64,000 nt of DNA from assembly GCA_024233285.1 (NCBI GenBank), contig JACKPU010000003.1, forward strand, positions 248,001-312,000. The letters run 5' to 3'. Origin of the DNA: Opitutaceae bacterium (GTDB lineage: Bacteria; Verrucomicrobiota; Verrucomicrobiia; Opitutales; Opitutaceae). The translations under genes and the position numbers were made by a program. Below are positions 8,904 to 17,191 of this stretch, piece after piece; position 1 is the first letter of the stretch, and each line of letters begins with the position of its first letter. The notes below the pieces were generated by a model. The model had not been told where the DNA came from. It was given only the letters and a program-made list of their open reading frames with translations, and did not search any database.

Positions 8904-10090
8904 ACGACTACGTGCTGGCCGATGACTTGAGCGGCGCCTTGGAAGCCGGAGCGGCCTTCGGGGCAACCGACCGGCGCGTGATTCTGCCGTTGCACGGCGG
9001 GGCTCCGGATGCGCCCGGGGCGCTGACGGTCATCTCCACGGAAACGCGCAACGCCGTCCCGGCCGATGCGGCCGCCGAGGTGCGGCGGGTGCTGGCGGAG
9101 CAACGCCGCCGGGGCGCGTGCCTGCGATTGAAGAAGATCGATTCGACGCTGCGCGGACCGGTGGCGGCGGAGCTCGAGGCGATGATGGCCGAGCTGGGGC
9201 CGCCGTTGGTGGTGTTTTGCCCGGCCAATCCATTGACCGGCCGCACCATGGTCGGCGGGCGTTTGCTGGTGCATGGCGTGTCGCTCGAGGAAACTGATTT
9301 TCGCCACGATCCGCACTGGCCGGCGCGCACCGGCGATATTGGCAAACTACTTTCGCAGCAGGGAAGAGTGCAGTCAGCCAGCGTTGATCTCGCTGCGTTG
9401 CGTGCAAATGCCGCGGGTGTCTTGAATGCCGCCCGGCGTGATCGCGGCGGGCCCGGCGTGCTGGTGCCGGACGTGGAAACCATGGACGACTTGCGATTGC
9501 TGGTCGCGGCGGGCGGGCGCATGGGGAGCGACGTGGCGTGGGTGGGTGCGGGCGCGTTGGCAAACGTGCTGGCGGGGCAATCCGCCGCCCGATGCGAGAC
9601 GAGGGTTTCACCTCCGGTCTTGGTCATCAATGGCAGCCGCAATCCGGCGGCTTGGCGGCAAGTCGAAGCGTTCAAGGCGGAGAAGAATGCCGAGGTCTTG
9701 GAGTTGGTGATGGGTAGGCCGATTGCACCGCAAGCGGAACGCGTGGCCCAGGCATGCGCGCGTCGTCGCATCATCGCATTGAATTTTCTGATACCGGAGG
9801 GGACTCCCGATGCAGCCGTGCGCTTGCAGGCTTGGATTGCCGACTTGGTGACACACGTGATGGCGTCAACGGCCTTGGGGTTGTTCTACCTTACCGGCGG
9901 GGAGACTGCCCGGCGGGTGTGCCAATCGCTAGGTGGTGAGTGTCTGGAAATCCTCGGCGAAATAGAGCCTGGTGTAGTGCTCGGGCAGCTTGAGTTTTCG
10001 CGGCGTGCGCCCTTGCACATCGTGACCAAGCCCGGGGGCTATGGTGAGGATCAAGCAATGGTCAGGCAGCTTGGAAAATTGATGAAATAG
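8900..10090 (+). CDS. Four-carbon acid sugar kinase family protein (DUF1537)
   Basis: A 396-residue DUF1537-family kinase, known to phosphorylate four-carbon acid sugars such as threonate or erythronate at O4 with ATP. Landmarks: ADDLSGALEAG at the N terminus (sugar-acid binding aspartates), RLKKIDSTLRGPV near residue 75, VINGSRNPAA at the start of the nucleotide-binding C-terminal domain, LTGGETARRV and the final KPGGYGEDQAM glycine loop. Its product is the substrate type used by PdxA2-like enzymes, and such a gene lies in the same operon. It is the last gene of the 1-10090 unit; an AT-rich 272-bp gap follows. Confidence 0.88.
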   Translation: MNDYVLADDLSGALEAGAAFGATDRRVILPLHGGAPDAPGALTVISTETRNAVPADAAAEVRRVLAEQRRRGACLRLKKIDSTLRGPVAAELEAMMAELGPPLVVFCPANPLTGRTMVGGRLLVHGVSLEETDFRHDPHWPARTGDIGKLLSQQGRVQSASVDLAALRANAAGVLNAARRDRGGPGVLVPDVETMDDLRLLVAAGGRMGSDVAWVGAGALANVLAGQSAARCETRVSPPVLVINGSRNPAAWRQVEAFKAEKNAEVLELVMGRPIAPQAERVAQACARRRIIALNFLIPEGTPDAAVRLQAWIADLVTHVMASTALGLFYLTGGETARRVCQSLGGECLEILGEIEPGVVLGQLEFSRRAPLHIVTKPGGYGEDQAMVRQLGKLMK

Positions 10091-10107
10091 AGATATTTCA
10101 TGAAGGG

Positions 10108-10135
10108 TTGCCCGGTCTGCCAATGCGTTTATAAT
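10108..10135 (+). promoter_or_regulatory. Candidate sigma-70-type promoter upstream of TonB receptor gene
   Basis: TTGCCC (10108-10113) and a consensus TATAAT (10130-10135) are separated by 16 bp. It lies in the AT-rich gap 10091-10362 and would give an mRNA leader of about 220 nt before the receptor ATG. Only pattern evidence; no transcript start is known. Confidence 0.4.
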
Positions 10136-10210
10136 TGGTTTATATATAGATATTAGTGAGATAAAAATTAGCCTCCATTCGACTCTTTTTCGTGTTTATA
10201 TGAAAAAATG

Positions 10211-10250
10211 TTATTTCAATTATTGACAGACCATTATTTCAAGTATTGCC
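10211..10250. repeat. 17-bp direct repeat, 23-bp period, upstream of TonB receptor
   Basis: TTATTTCAATTATTGAC (10211-10227) recurs as TTATTTCAAGTATTGCC (10234-10250), 15 of 17 identical. The 23-bp spacing is about two helical turns, so a protein dimer could bind both on one DNA face. A TTGACA sequence lies at 10223-10228 inside the first copy. It sits 113 bp before the receptor start; operator function is inferred. Confidence 0.5.
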
Positions 10251-10362
10251 GACTTTCATCTTGGGATAGCTGTCCCTCTTAACCCCTTTATCGCCCTGCA
10301 TACGGTCACGGACTTTTTCGCGGCTACTTGTCACCCAGCGATTCAGATCAACCCCACCAATC

Positions 10363-13200
10363 ATGACTGCACTAAGTAAATGCCCCACGCGCGGCCTCAT
10401 CGCCGCTTTGTTGTTTGGACTTGTCTCACTCGTCGCCGAGGCCGGCGATGTTACCGGTGTCATTTCTGACGGAAATACCCGGGGCCTGCTGCCGGGAGCG
10501 ACGGTTGAAATCGTCGAAACCGGCGCGCGGGCCAACACGGATGAAAACGGCGTGTATTATTTCCGCGACCTTGGGCCCGGGTCTTACACGTTGCGCGTGA
10601 CATATCTCGGTTATGAAGCGAAGTCGCAGACCTTGGAGGTGGCCGACGGAGTGTCCCGACTGAACATGCAGCTTGGCTCCGACGTCGTTGAGATGGAGGC
10701 GTTGACGGTTGAGGGATTGCGCGAAGGCCGTTCGAAGGCTCTGCAACAAAAGCGCGTTTCGCAAAACGTGATGGACCTGATTTCCGCGGACTCGGTGGGC
10801 AACCTGCCGGACCGCAACGTGGCGGATGCGCTTTCACGCCTGCCCGGTCTGAACATCGATGTGTCCAGCGGCGAAGGCCGCTTCGTGACCATCCGCGGCA
10901 TTGATCCCAATCTCAACAACGTCACGCTAAACGGCGCGACGCTGGCCGCTCCCGGTGTCGATGGCCGCTCGGGCCGTTCCATGCCGCTCGACGTGATCGG
11001 CTCCTCGCAGATTTCCCAGGTCGAAGTGGTCAAGACCCTCACGCCGGACATGGATGGCAACGCTCTCGGCGGCTCCATCAATATCCGCTCGGCCTCTGGT
11101 TTTGATCGCGAAGGTCGTTTCATCTTTGGTTCGGTGGAGGTGGGCGACAATCGCGCTTCTGACGACGGTTCGCTCTATGGCGCTGACATCACCTATGGAA
11201 ATGTCTTCGGGGCCGACAAGACGGTTGGTCTGGCACTTTCCGCCAGTTACTCCAACCGGCCCTACCGTTCCGATGAAGTGCAAGGTGACTGGGATCAACT
11301 CAACTCAGGCGAGTGGTGGCTTACCCAATACGAACTGCACCCGTTGCACGGTGAACGTGAGCGTCTTGGATTTAATCTCAACCTTGAGGTGCGCCCTGAT
11401 GAAGGCAGCGAATATTACGTCCGGGCCATCTACAACACGTTCGACGAGACCCGGGATTATCAGCAATTGATCATGGAAACCCGCCGCGATCCGGTCTTTA
11501 TCTCGCCCAACGTCGCCACGCACAACCGCATGCGCTTTGAACGCCGGGCGTATCATGACGATCGCGAGCAGACGCTGACGAATGTCACCGCCGGCGGTAA
11601 AAAGCGCTTTGACGCGCTTACCCTCTCTGGTGACGTGACCTATTCGTTCGCCGAAGAGAACCACCCGAATTTCAATTCGGTGCAATATCGCTCGGGCAAC
11701 ATCAACCAACCCGGCGGCGATCTGTTCCAATTCGACTATACTGGATTTTATCCGACCTTCAGTGAGAACCGTCTGAACGCGACAACGCCGGCGGATTTCC
11801 CGTTGCGCCGTTTTGTGCAGGACACCTCGGTCGTGGAAGAGGATACCGTGACCGCGCGGGCGGATGCGCAATGGGACTTTACCAATCTGTTTGGCGGGCG
11901 AAAAGGCTTCTTCAAGGGCGGTTTGAAATACACGAGCCGCGACCGCTCGGTGAACGACAACTCCGTTCGACCCACTGCTGGTCTGTCACTCGCCACGATC
12001 GGCGGGTTTGGCCCGGGCGAGAGTCTTTTTGACGGACGTTATCGCACGGACGGAAACATCAATCTGGCTCAAAACTTCGCTTATCTCGCGGCCAATGGTT
12101 CGAGTTTCACCATTGATAGCACGGAGTCCGCCATCAACTCCGTCGAAGATGATTACGACATCAACGAAGACATTCTGGCCTTCTATCTGATGGGCAACCT
12201 GGAGCTCAATGCCCGCACCACGCTGATTCTTGGCGCGCGCATGGAACTGACCGATGCCAGTATCGTTGGGTATGAAGCGCGCACGGCCAACGGTTCATTT
12301 CTGGGCATTTTCCGCAACAAGGGCACCTTTGATTACGACAATATTCTGCCCAACGCGCAGGTTCGTTTCGCGGTGAGTGACAACTTGATCCTGCGTGCGG
12401 CGGTGACCGGCAGCATGGGCCGTCCGGCCTATGAAGATGCCGCGCCCATCTCGACCTTTGAATATGACCCGGTGCTGGCGCCGCTCGATCCAGCCTATCC
12501 GTTCTCCGGTTCCCTTGAAATCGGCAATCCGACGCTTTCGCCCTATGAGTCCGTGAACTTTGACGTTTCGCTGGAATATTACCTAGAAAGCGGCGGGTTG
12601 CTCTCAATCGCGGCGTTCCGCAAGGAAATCGACAACCCGATCTACCGGCTCAACTACACCCAGCGCAACACCACCTATAACGGCGTGGCGCTTGAGCGTT
12701 TGGATGTGACCTCGCTGCGCAACGCCGAGTCCGGTCGTGTCACCGGTGTTGAGCTGACGGCACAAGTGCCGTTCAGCACCTTCCTTGGCAAGGGAGTGCT
12801 GGCCGGATTCGGCATCGATGCGAATGCCTCCTTTATCTCGTCCAGCGCCGAGGTGTTTGACCGGCCCGACGAGCTGCCGTTCTTCCGCCAGCCCGACCTC
12901 ATCTACAACGCCGGCCTCTACTATCAAGGTTACGGCTGGACCTTCCGCGCGGCCTACAACTACCAGGCGGAAAGCATCCGCGAGCTCGGCAACAATGCGG
13001 GCACCGATTTCTGGTCGGGCGACCGCTACTCGCTCGATCTGCAGCTGGCCTACAACATCAACGATCGCTTCTCGGTCTATGCGAATTGGAAAAACGTGAC
13101 CGACCAGCCGACCGAGATCTATTTTGGCGACAAGAACCGTATCCGTGTCGCCGAGTTCTTCGGCTCCGATGTCCGGGTCGGCGTCCGCTTCAACTTCTGA
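10363..13200 (+). CDS. TonB-dependent receptor with CarboxypepD_reg-like domain
   Basis: A 945-residue outer-membrane receptor. A signal peptide ends near VAEAG (residue 27). Residues about 28-108 form a carboxypeptidase-regulatory-like beta-sandwich (VTGVISDGNTRGLLPGATV, GSYTLRVTYLGYE), then a TonB box-like stretch (MEALTVEG) and a plug domain (LPDRNVADALSRLPG, VTIRGIDPN, LTPDMDGNALGGSI). The rest is a beta-barrel ending in the aromatic terminus VGVRFNF. Such receptors bring oligosaccharides or other large ligands through the outer membrane with TonB-ExbBD energy; no exb/ton genes are in the window. It begins a new unit with its own promoter region and is followed by a sugar-acid dehydratase, which suggests a carbohydrate ligand. 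Confidence 0.93.
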   Translation: MTALSKCPTRGLIAALLFGLVSLVAEAGDVTGVISDGNTRGLLPGATVEIVETGARANTDENGVYYFRDLGPGSYTLRVTYLGYEAKSQTLEVADGVSRLNMQLGSDVVEMEALTVEGLREGRSKALQQKRVSQNVMDLISADSVGNLPDRNVADALSRLPGLNIDVSSGEGRFVTIRGIDPNLNNVTLNGATLAAPGVDGRSGRSMPLDVIGSSQISQVEVVKTLTPDMDGNALGGSINIRSASGFDREGRFIFGSVEVGDNRASDDGSLYGADITYGNVFGADKTVGLALSASYSNRPYRSDEVQGDWDQLNSGEWWLTQYELHPLHGERERLGFNLNLEVRPDEGSEYYVRAIYNTFDETRDYQQLIMETRRDPVFISPNVATHNRMRFERRAYHDDREQTLTNVTAGGKKRFDALTLSGDVTYSFAEENHPNFNSVQYRSGNINQPGGDLFQFDYTGFYPTFSENRLNATTPADFPLRRFVQDTSVVEEDTVTARADAQWDFTNLFGGRKGFFKGGLKYTSRDRSVNDNSVRPTAGLSLATIGGFGPGESLFDGRYRTDGNINLAQNFAYLAANGSSFTIDSTESAINSVEDDYDINEDILAFYLMGNLELNARTTLILGARMELTDASIVGYEARTANGSFLGIFRNKGTFDYDNILPNAQVRFAVSDNLILRAAVTGSMGRPAYEDAAPISTFEYDPVLAPLDPAYPFSGSLEIGNPTLSPYESVNFDVSLEYYLESGGLLSIAAFRKEIDNPIYRLNYTQRNTTYNGVALERLDVTSLRNAESGRVTGVELTAQVPFSTFLGKGVLAGFGIDANASFISSSAEVFDRPDELPFFRQPDLIYNAGLYYQGYGWTFRAAYNYQAESIRELGNNAGTDFWSGDRYSLDLQLAYNINDRFSVYANWKNVTDQPTEIYFGDKNRIRVAEFFGSDVRVGVRFNF

Positions 13201-13218
13201 TCAGTATCGTCAACCCCA

Positions 13219-13244
13219 GCCGGGCGGACTTTTATCCGCCCGGC
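13219..13244 (+). terminator. Strong hairpin after the TonB receptor gene, no T-tract
   Basis: GCCGGGCGGA (13219-13228) pairs perfectly with TCCGCCCGGC (13235-13244) around a 6-nt loop, 18 nt after the receptor stop and 18 nt before the next ATG. With no T-run it is more likely an RNA-stability or partial-termination element than a full terminator. Confidence 0.45.
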
Positions 13245-13262
13245 CAACCCCACGTCCCAGAC

Positions 13263-14570
13263 ATGTTCAATCGCCGTTCCTTTCTCACGACCGGTATCGC
13301 AGCCGCCGCTGCTTCCATTGGTGCCAAGGCCTTGGGGGCCGATTCCGGCCTGACTGCGGTTCAGGAAAAACATGACGTGCGCAATCTGCGCATCACTGAC
13401 CTGCGCACCTTTCTCGTCGATGCCGGCAACGACGAGAATTACGTCTACGTCAAGCTCTACACCAACCAAGGCATCACCGGGTTGGGCGAGGGCACGCTCT
13501 CCGGAAAATGCCTCACGGTCGCCACGGCCATTGGCGAGTTGAAGCGCCATTTGATCGGTAAGGATCCCACCGAAATAGAACGACTCTGGCAGGATATTTT
13601 TCGCGGACCGCGCTATCGGGGCGGCCCCGTGCTTATGTCCGCGCTCAGCGCCATCGACATCGCGCTGTGGGACATTCTCGGCCAGGTGGTCGGCCTGCCT
13701 ATCTGGCGCCTGCTCGGCGGCAAGGCGCGCGACAAGGTGCGGCTTTATTGTCACGAAGGTTATCTCGAACGCATCAGCCATCGCAAAAAGCGCCGGGCCA
13801 AGTCGCCCGAGGAAGCCCTTGATCTTTGGGTGCAGAAAAAGAACGAAGGCTGGACCTGCGTGAAAGGCGGATTCTTCCCCGTGAGCAACAACGCGGTCGA
13901 CATGCGCAAGGCCGTGCACGAGGGCGTGGAGGAGCTGGCCAAGGTTCGCGAAGCCGTTGGCCCCGACTTCGACATCATCGTGGAAATCCACGGCAAGGCC
14001 ACGCCGCCCATCGCGGTGGAGTTCTGCAATCGCGTCGAGCCCTACCGCCCGCTCTGGGTCGAGGAAGCCAGCCAGCTCGAAAGCGAAGTCTGGCCCGAAG
14101 TCCGCCAGTTGCGCGCGCAGACGCGCGTGCCCCTGGCCACGGGTGAGCGGCTCTGCACGCGCTACGAATTCGCGCCGCTGTGTTCCGAGCGCCTGGTCGA
14201 TTACATCATGCCCGATGTCGTGCATGTGGGCGGCATTTCCGAGATGCGCAAAATCTGCGCGTTGGCCGATACCTTCCGCGTCGAGGTCTCGCCGCACAAC
14301 CCGCAGAGCGAAGTCAGCACGCTGGCCTCGCTGCACGTCTGCGCCTGCACGCCCAACTCCACGCTGCTCGAGATCGGCAGCGGTCAGGACCCGTTCTGGG
14401 CGGATCTGTTTTATGGCGGCCTGTTCAGCTACGAACGCGGTTATGCACCGCTGCCGGAAAAACCCGGCCTGGGCATCGATCTCGATGAGACGGTGGCCGC
14501 GAAGTTTCCTTACCAAGAAAAGGATTTTCGCTCCCTGCGATTCCCCGACGGTGCGATCAGTGACCGATGA
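13263..14570 (+). CDS. Tat-exported enolase-superfamily sugar-acid dehydratase (galactonate dehydratase-like)
   Basis: The ATG at 13263 gives a 435-residue protein starting MFNRRSFLTTG, a twin-arginine signal with a hydrophobic Ala-rich core and an ALGA cleavage region. The rest is a mandelate racemase/muconate lactonizing enzyme fold: capping domain (TGLGEGTLSGK), IDIALWDILG, LPIWRLLGGKARD, then barrel residues EIHGK (Glu241, His243), WVEEAS (Glu267), ATGER (Glu295) and SPHNPQ (His345). The two histidines and acid ligands resemble DgoD-type D-galactonate dehydratases, which remove water from an aldonic acid to give a 2-keto-3-deoxy acid. The exact substrate is uncertain. Export through Tat is unusual for a catabolic dehydratase. 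It overlaps the PhoD-like gene by 4 nt. Confidence 0.85.
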   Translation: MFNRRSFLTTGIAAAAASIGAKALGADSGLTAVQEKHDVRNLRITDLRTFLVDAGNDENYVYVKLYTNQGITGLGEGTLSGKCLTVATAIGELKRHLIGKDPTEIERLWQDIFRGPRYRGGPVLMSALSAIDIALWDILGQVVGLPIWRLLGGKARDKVRLYCHEGYLERISHRKKRRAKSPEEALDLWVQKKNEGWTCVKGGFFPVSNNAVDMRKAVHEGVEELAKVREAVGPDFDIIVEIHGKATPPIAVEFCNRVEPYRPLWVEEASQLESEVWPEVRQLRAQTRVPLATGERLCTRYEFAPLCSERLVDYIMPDVVHVGGISEMRKICALADTFRVEVSPHNPQSEVSTLASLHVCACTPNSTLLEIGSGQDPFWADLFYGGLFSYERGYAPLPEKPGLGIDLDETVAAKFPYQEKDFRSLRFPDGAISDR

Positions 14571-16273
14571 CACCGGCGCGTCAGTGTGCGTGCTTGATGC
14601 TGGCTGCGGCTTGTCTGGCCGCGGTTTCGGGCCGGGCGCAAACTGAAGGCGAACTGGGTGAGAACGGTCCGTCAGAGGCCTATGAGCCGGGCAATCCGCA
14701 TCCGTATTTCGGCAGCGAAAACCCGTGGAATCGCCGGATGTTCGGCCAACGCCCGGCGGATTTGTTCTACAAACGCCGCGGTCAGCGCCAGCTTTTGGCC
14801 TTGCTGGAAGGCGACGCCGAGCAAGCCGCGAATTGGGCGCTGGTCCGGCTCGCGGCGGACTCTGCCGATCAGGAATCGTGGTTCATGCTGGCCATCGCGC
14901 GGGCTTGGCAGGATCTCCCCGACGAAGCGTGGAGCGCAGCACAGCACGCGATGCACGCGGGGCTGCCTTTTGAACGTTTTCTTTCCGGCCCGCGGGAGTT
15001 GTTGCAGCCATTGGCCGCGTTGCCCGAATTCGCCGCTTTGCGAGATCAGTTGTCGCCGCGCCTCATTCACGGGCCGATGCTCGGTGACATGGGGGCCGAT
15101 CATGCGCAGGTGTGGGTGCGGACGGTCGAAGCTTCAAAAATCGAGGTGGAGGCAGTGCCGTTGGACGGGCGGTCGCCGGTGCGCCGCGCACGATTTGAGA
15201 CCACGGCGGAACTGGATTTTTCCGGCACAGGACGGATTGAGGGTCTCACGCCCGACACGGCTTACCGCTATCGCGTGTTCGTGGACGGTGTGTTGTCGTC
15301 AGCGGGTTCCGAGCTCAACTTTCGCACCTTTCCGAGCGTCAACACGCCGGGCATCCACCGCCTCGCGTTCGGCGGTTGCGCGGGTTACACGCCGTTGCAT
15401 GAGAAGATTTGGGACACGATTGCCGCGTCGCGCCCCGACGCCCTGATGATGCTCGGCGACAACGTTTACCTGGACCTGCCGGGAGAGCCCAACGACTTTC
15501 ATCGTTATACCTATGCGCAGCGGCAGAGCCGGCCGGAGTTTCGCCGGCTCGTCGCGGGCACTCCGGTTTACGCGATTTGGGATGATCATGATGCGGGCAT
15601 GGATGATCTGTGGCTCGGCCCCTATGTGGATCGACCGGCTTGGAAGCAGGCGAACCTTGATTTCTTTCTCATGAATTGGAGCAATCCGCCGGTGCAGGAC
15701 CTCGCGTGGCCGGGCCTCTGGCACAAGTGGCGCATCGGTGCCGTGGAGGTATTCATGCTCGATGCCCGCAGTTACCGGACGAATCCCTACGAAACCAGCA
15801 AGACCATGCTGGGCCCGGTGCAAAAGCGCTGGTTGCTTGAGGCGCTGCGCAACTCCACCGCGACGTTCAAGATCATCGCCTCGCCGGTCAATTGGGTGTT
15901 GGGTTCCAAGGAAGGCAGCCGCGACACTTGGCAAGGTTTCCCGGAGGAGCGCGCCGAGTTGTTTGATTTTCTTTCCGCGCATCACATCGAGGGCGTCGTC
16001 CTGCTTTCGTCCGACCGCCACCGCTCCGATGTTTGGATCAACGAACGGGAAGGGGATTATCCATTGACCGAATTTGGCTCCGGCTACCTGACCAATATGC
16101 ACACGCACGACACGGCACCTGATGCGCTATTCAGTTACAACGCCAAGAATGCCTTCGGCCTGCTGATTATCGACACCACGAAAGCTGATCCGGAATTGAC
16201 CTGCGAGATCCGGAACATCGACGGCGAGGTCGTCTTTACGCGCGTGTTAAAACGCAGCGAACTCGCGCGCTAG
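14567..16273 (+). CDS. PhoD-like metallophosphoesterase (alkaline phosphatase D family)
   Basis: A 568-residue exported protein with a Sec signal peptide (cleavage near SGRA). Residues about 30-165 form an uncharacterised N-terminal helical part; then comes a fibronectin-like PhoD N-domain (HAQVWVRT, GLTPDTAYRYRVFVDG) and the metallophosphatase core: FGGCAG, LMMLGDNVYLD, YAIWDDHDAGMDD, SPVNWVLG and LLSSDRHRSDVW. These contain the usual metal-binding Asp/Asn/His residues. The likely role is hydrolysis of phosphomonoesters or diesters outside the cytoplasm. It is translationally coupled to the dehydratase. Its last bases overlap the convergent cupin gene by 4 nt. Confidence 0.88.
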   Translation: MTPARQCACLMLAAACLAAVSGRAQTEGELGENGPSEAYEPGNPHPYFGSENPWNRRMFGQRPADLFYKRRGQRQLLALLEGDAEQAANWALVRLAADSADQESWFMLAIARAWQDLPDEAWSAAQHAMHAGLPFERFLSGPRELLQPLAALPEFAALRDQLSPRLIHGPMLGDMGADHAQVWVRTVEASKIEVEAVPLDGRSPVRRARFETTAELDFSGTGRIEGLTPDTAYRYRVFVDGVLSSAGSELNFRTFPSVNTPGIHRLAFGGCAGYTPLHEKIWDTIAASRPDALMMLGDNVYLDLPGEPNDFHRYTYAQRQSRPEFRRLVAGTPVYAIWDDHDAGMDDLWLGPYVDRPAWKQANLDFFLMNWSNPPVQDLAWPGLWHKWRIGAVEVFMLDARSYRTNPYETSKTMLGPVQKRWLLEALRNSTATFKIIASPVNWVLGSKEGSRDTWQGFPEERAELFDFLSAHHIEGVVLLSSDRHRSDVWINEREGDYPLTEFGSGYLTNMHTHDTAPDALFSYNAKNAFGLLIIDTTKADPELTCEIRNIDGEVVFTRVLKRSELAR

Positions 16274-17070
16274 CCGGTTGCGATCACCGTGCCGAAGGAC
16301 ACGAAATGCAGGCCGCCGGCGTTGGCGGTGATCCGGCCTGCGGTGCTCCTCGGCAAAAGCAGGGTGTGATGCGGCCCCACGTCGGCGGTTTCCGCTCCGA
16401 TGGATATTGTCCCAGTCCCCTCCACGACAAACAGGGTCTGCTCCTTGGTGGCGTCGGCCGCCAAGTCCAAATGAGAGCCGGCTGTCAGGTGCCATTCAAT
16501 CGCTTCACAACGCGCCGCGGCTTGCCGAGGGAGCAGAATGCGCTCCATGACGTGTTCGGCATCAGGTTGCACGCCACGCGGCGCATGGGCTGAGGTTTTG
16601 CGGTCGGCGGGCAGGCCGCTCTTTTGCTCGTCCGCCTGGCGCCTCCGCACGGCCTTTACTTTTTCAATGTGATCCGCGAACGATGCATGTCCCTCCTTGT
16701 CGGTATCGAGAAAGGCGTTGAAGAGAAAATAGACCAAGGGCGCGTCGCCTTGCGTGATGGTTTGGTGAACCAATCCCGCGGGCACGTAGAAATACGATCC
16801 CGGCCGGGCCGGATGCTCCGTGTCGCCGAGCCTGACGGTGCCGTGGCCGGAAAGGACGAAGAAGTTTTGCTCCTTGCGATCATGCGCATGGGGCGGGCCG
16901 TCCTGACCGGGCGTCCAGGAGTTGAGGGCGACTTCGGTAAGTTCCGTCTCGGAGCGGTCAATCAGCACGGTGATTTCGTTGAGGCCGGCGACGTCCAGTC
17001 GGCGGGCATTTTCCGGGGTGCGGTGGAGCAATGACATGCCTGCATCGCGCCAATAAAACATTCGCTCCAT
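16270..17070 (-). CDS. Bicupin protein
   Basis: About 266 residues from the ATG at 17070; an in-frame TTG one codon upstream and internal ATGs at 17061 and 17037 are alternatives, and none has a strong Shine-Dalgarno. The first cupin (residues about 45-115) has the metal-binding pattern PPHAHDRKEQNFFVLSG followed by GSYFYVPAGLVHQTI. The second (about 185-265) has EQTLFVVEGTGTISIG but lacks the histidines, so it probably does not bind metal. Function unknown: sugar isomerases, dioxygenases and sensor cupins share this build. It is transcribed divergently from the 5'-nucleotidase-like gene, with a long inverted repeat starting exactly at its first codon. Confidence 0.8.
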   Translation of the reverse strand: MERMFYWRDAGMSLLHRTPENARRLDVAGLNEITVLIDRSETELTEVALNSWTPGQDGPPHAHDRKEQNFFVLSGHGTVRLGDTEHPARPGSYFYVPAGLVHQTITQGDAPLVYFLFNAFLDTDKEGHASFADHIEKVKAVRRRQADEQKSGLPADRKTSAHAPRGVQPDAEHVMERILLPRQAAARCEAIEWHLTAGSHLDLAADATKEQTLFVVEGTGTISIGAETADVGPHHTLLLPRSTAGRITANAGGLHFVSFGTVIATG

Positions 17071-17137
17071 CAAGCATGGAATAAGATGAAATATCGGGGC
17101 GGGTGTGAACCGCGTATTTCAGGTTATTCCATGCTTG
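17071..17137. repeat. Long inverted repeat in the divergent cupin / 5'-nucleotidase promoter region
   Basis: CAAGCATGGAATAA (17071-17084) is exactly complementary to TTATTCCATGCTTG (17124-17137). After a 2-bp mismatch, TGAAATA (17087-17093) pairs with TATTTCA (17115-17121). The arms are thus 23 bp with 21 matches around a 21-nt centre. It lies between two divergent genes, so it could be a pair of operator sites or a small palindromic repeat. Confidence 0.75.
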
Positions 17138-17191
17138 ATTGATGGCTGCGGCGGACAAATGACAGGCCTGTTTTACCCCTGCGATTTCGTT

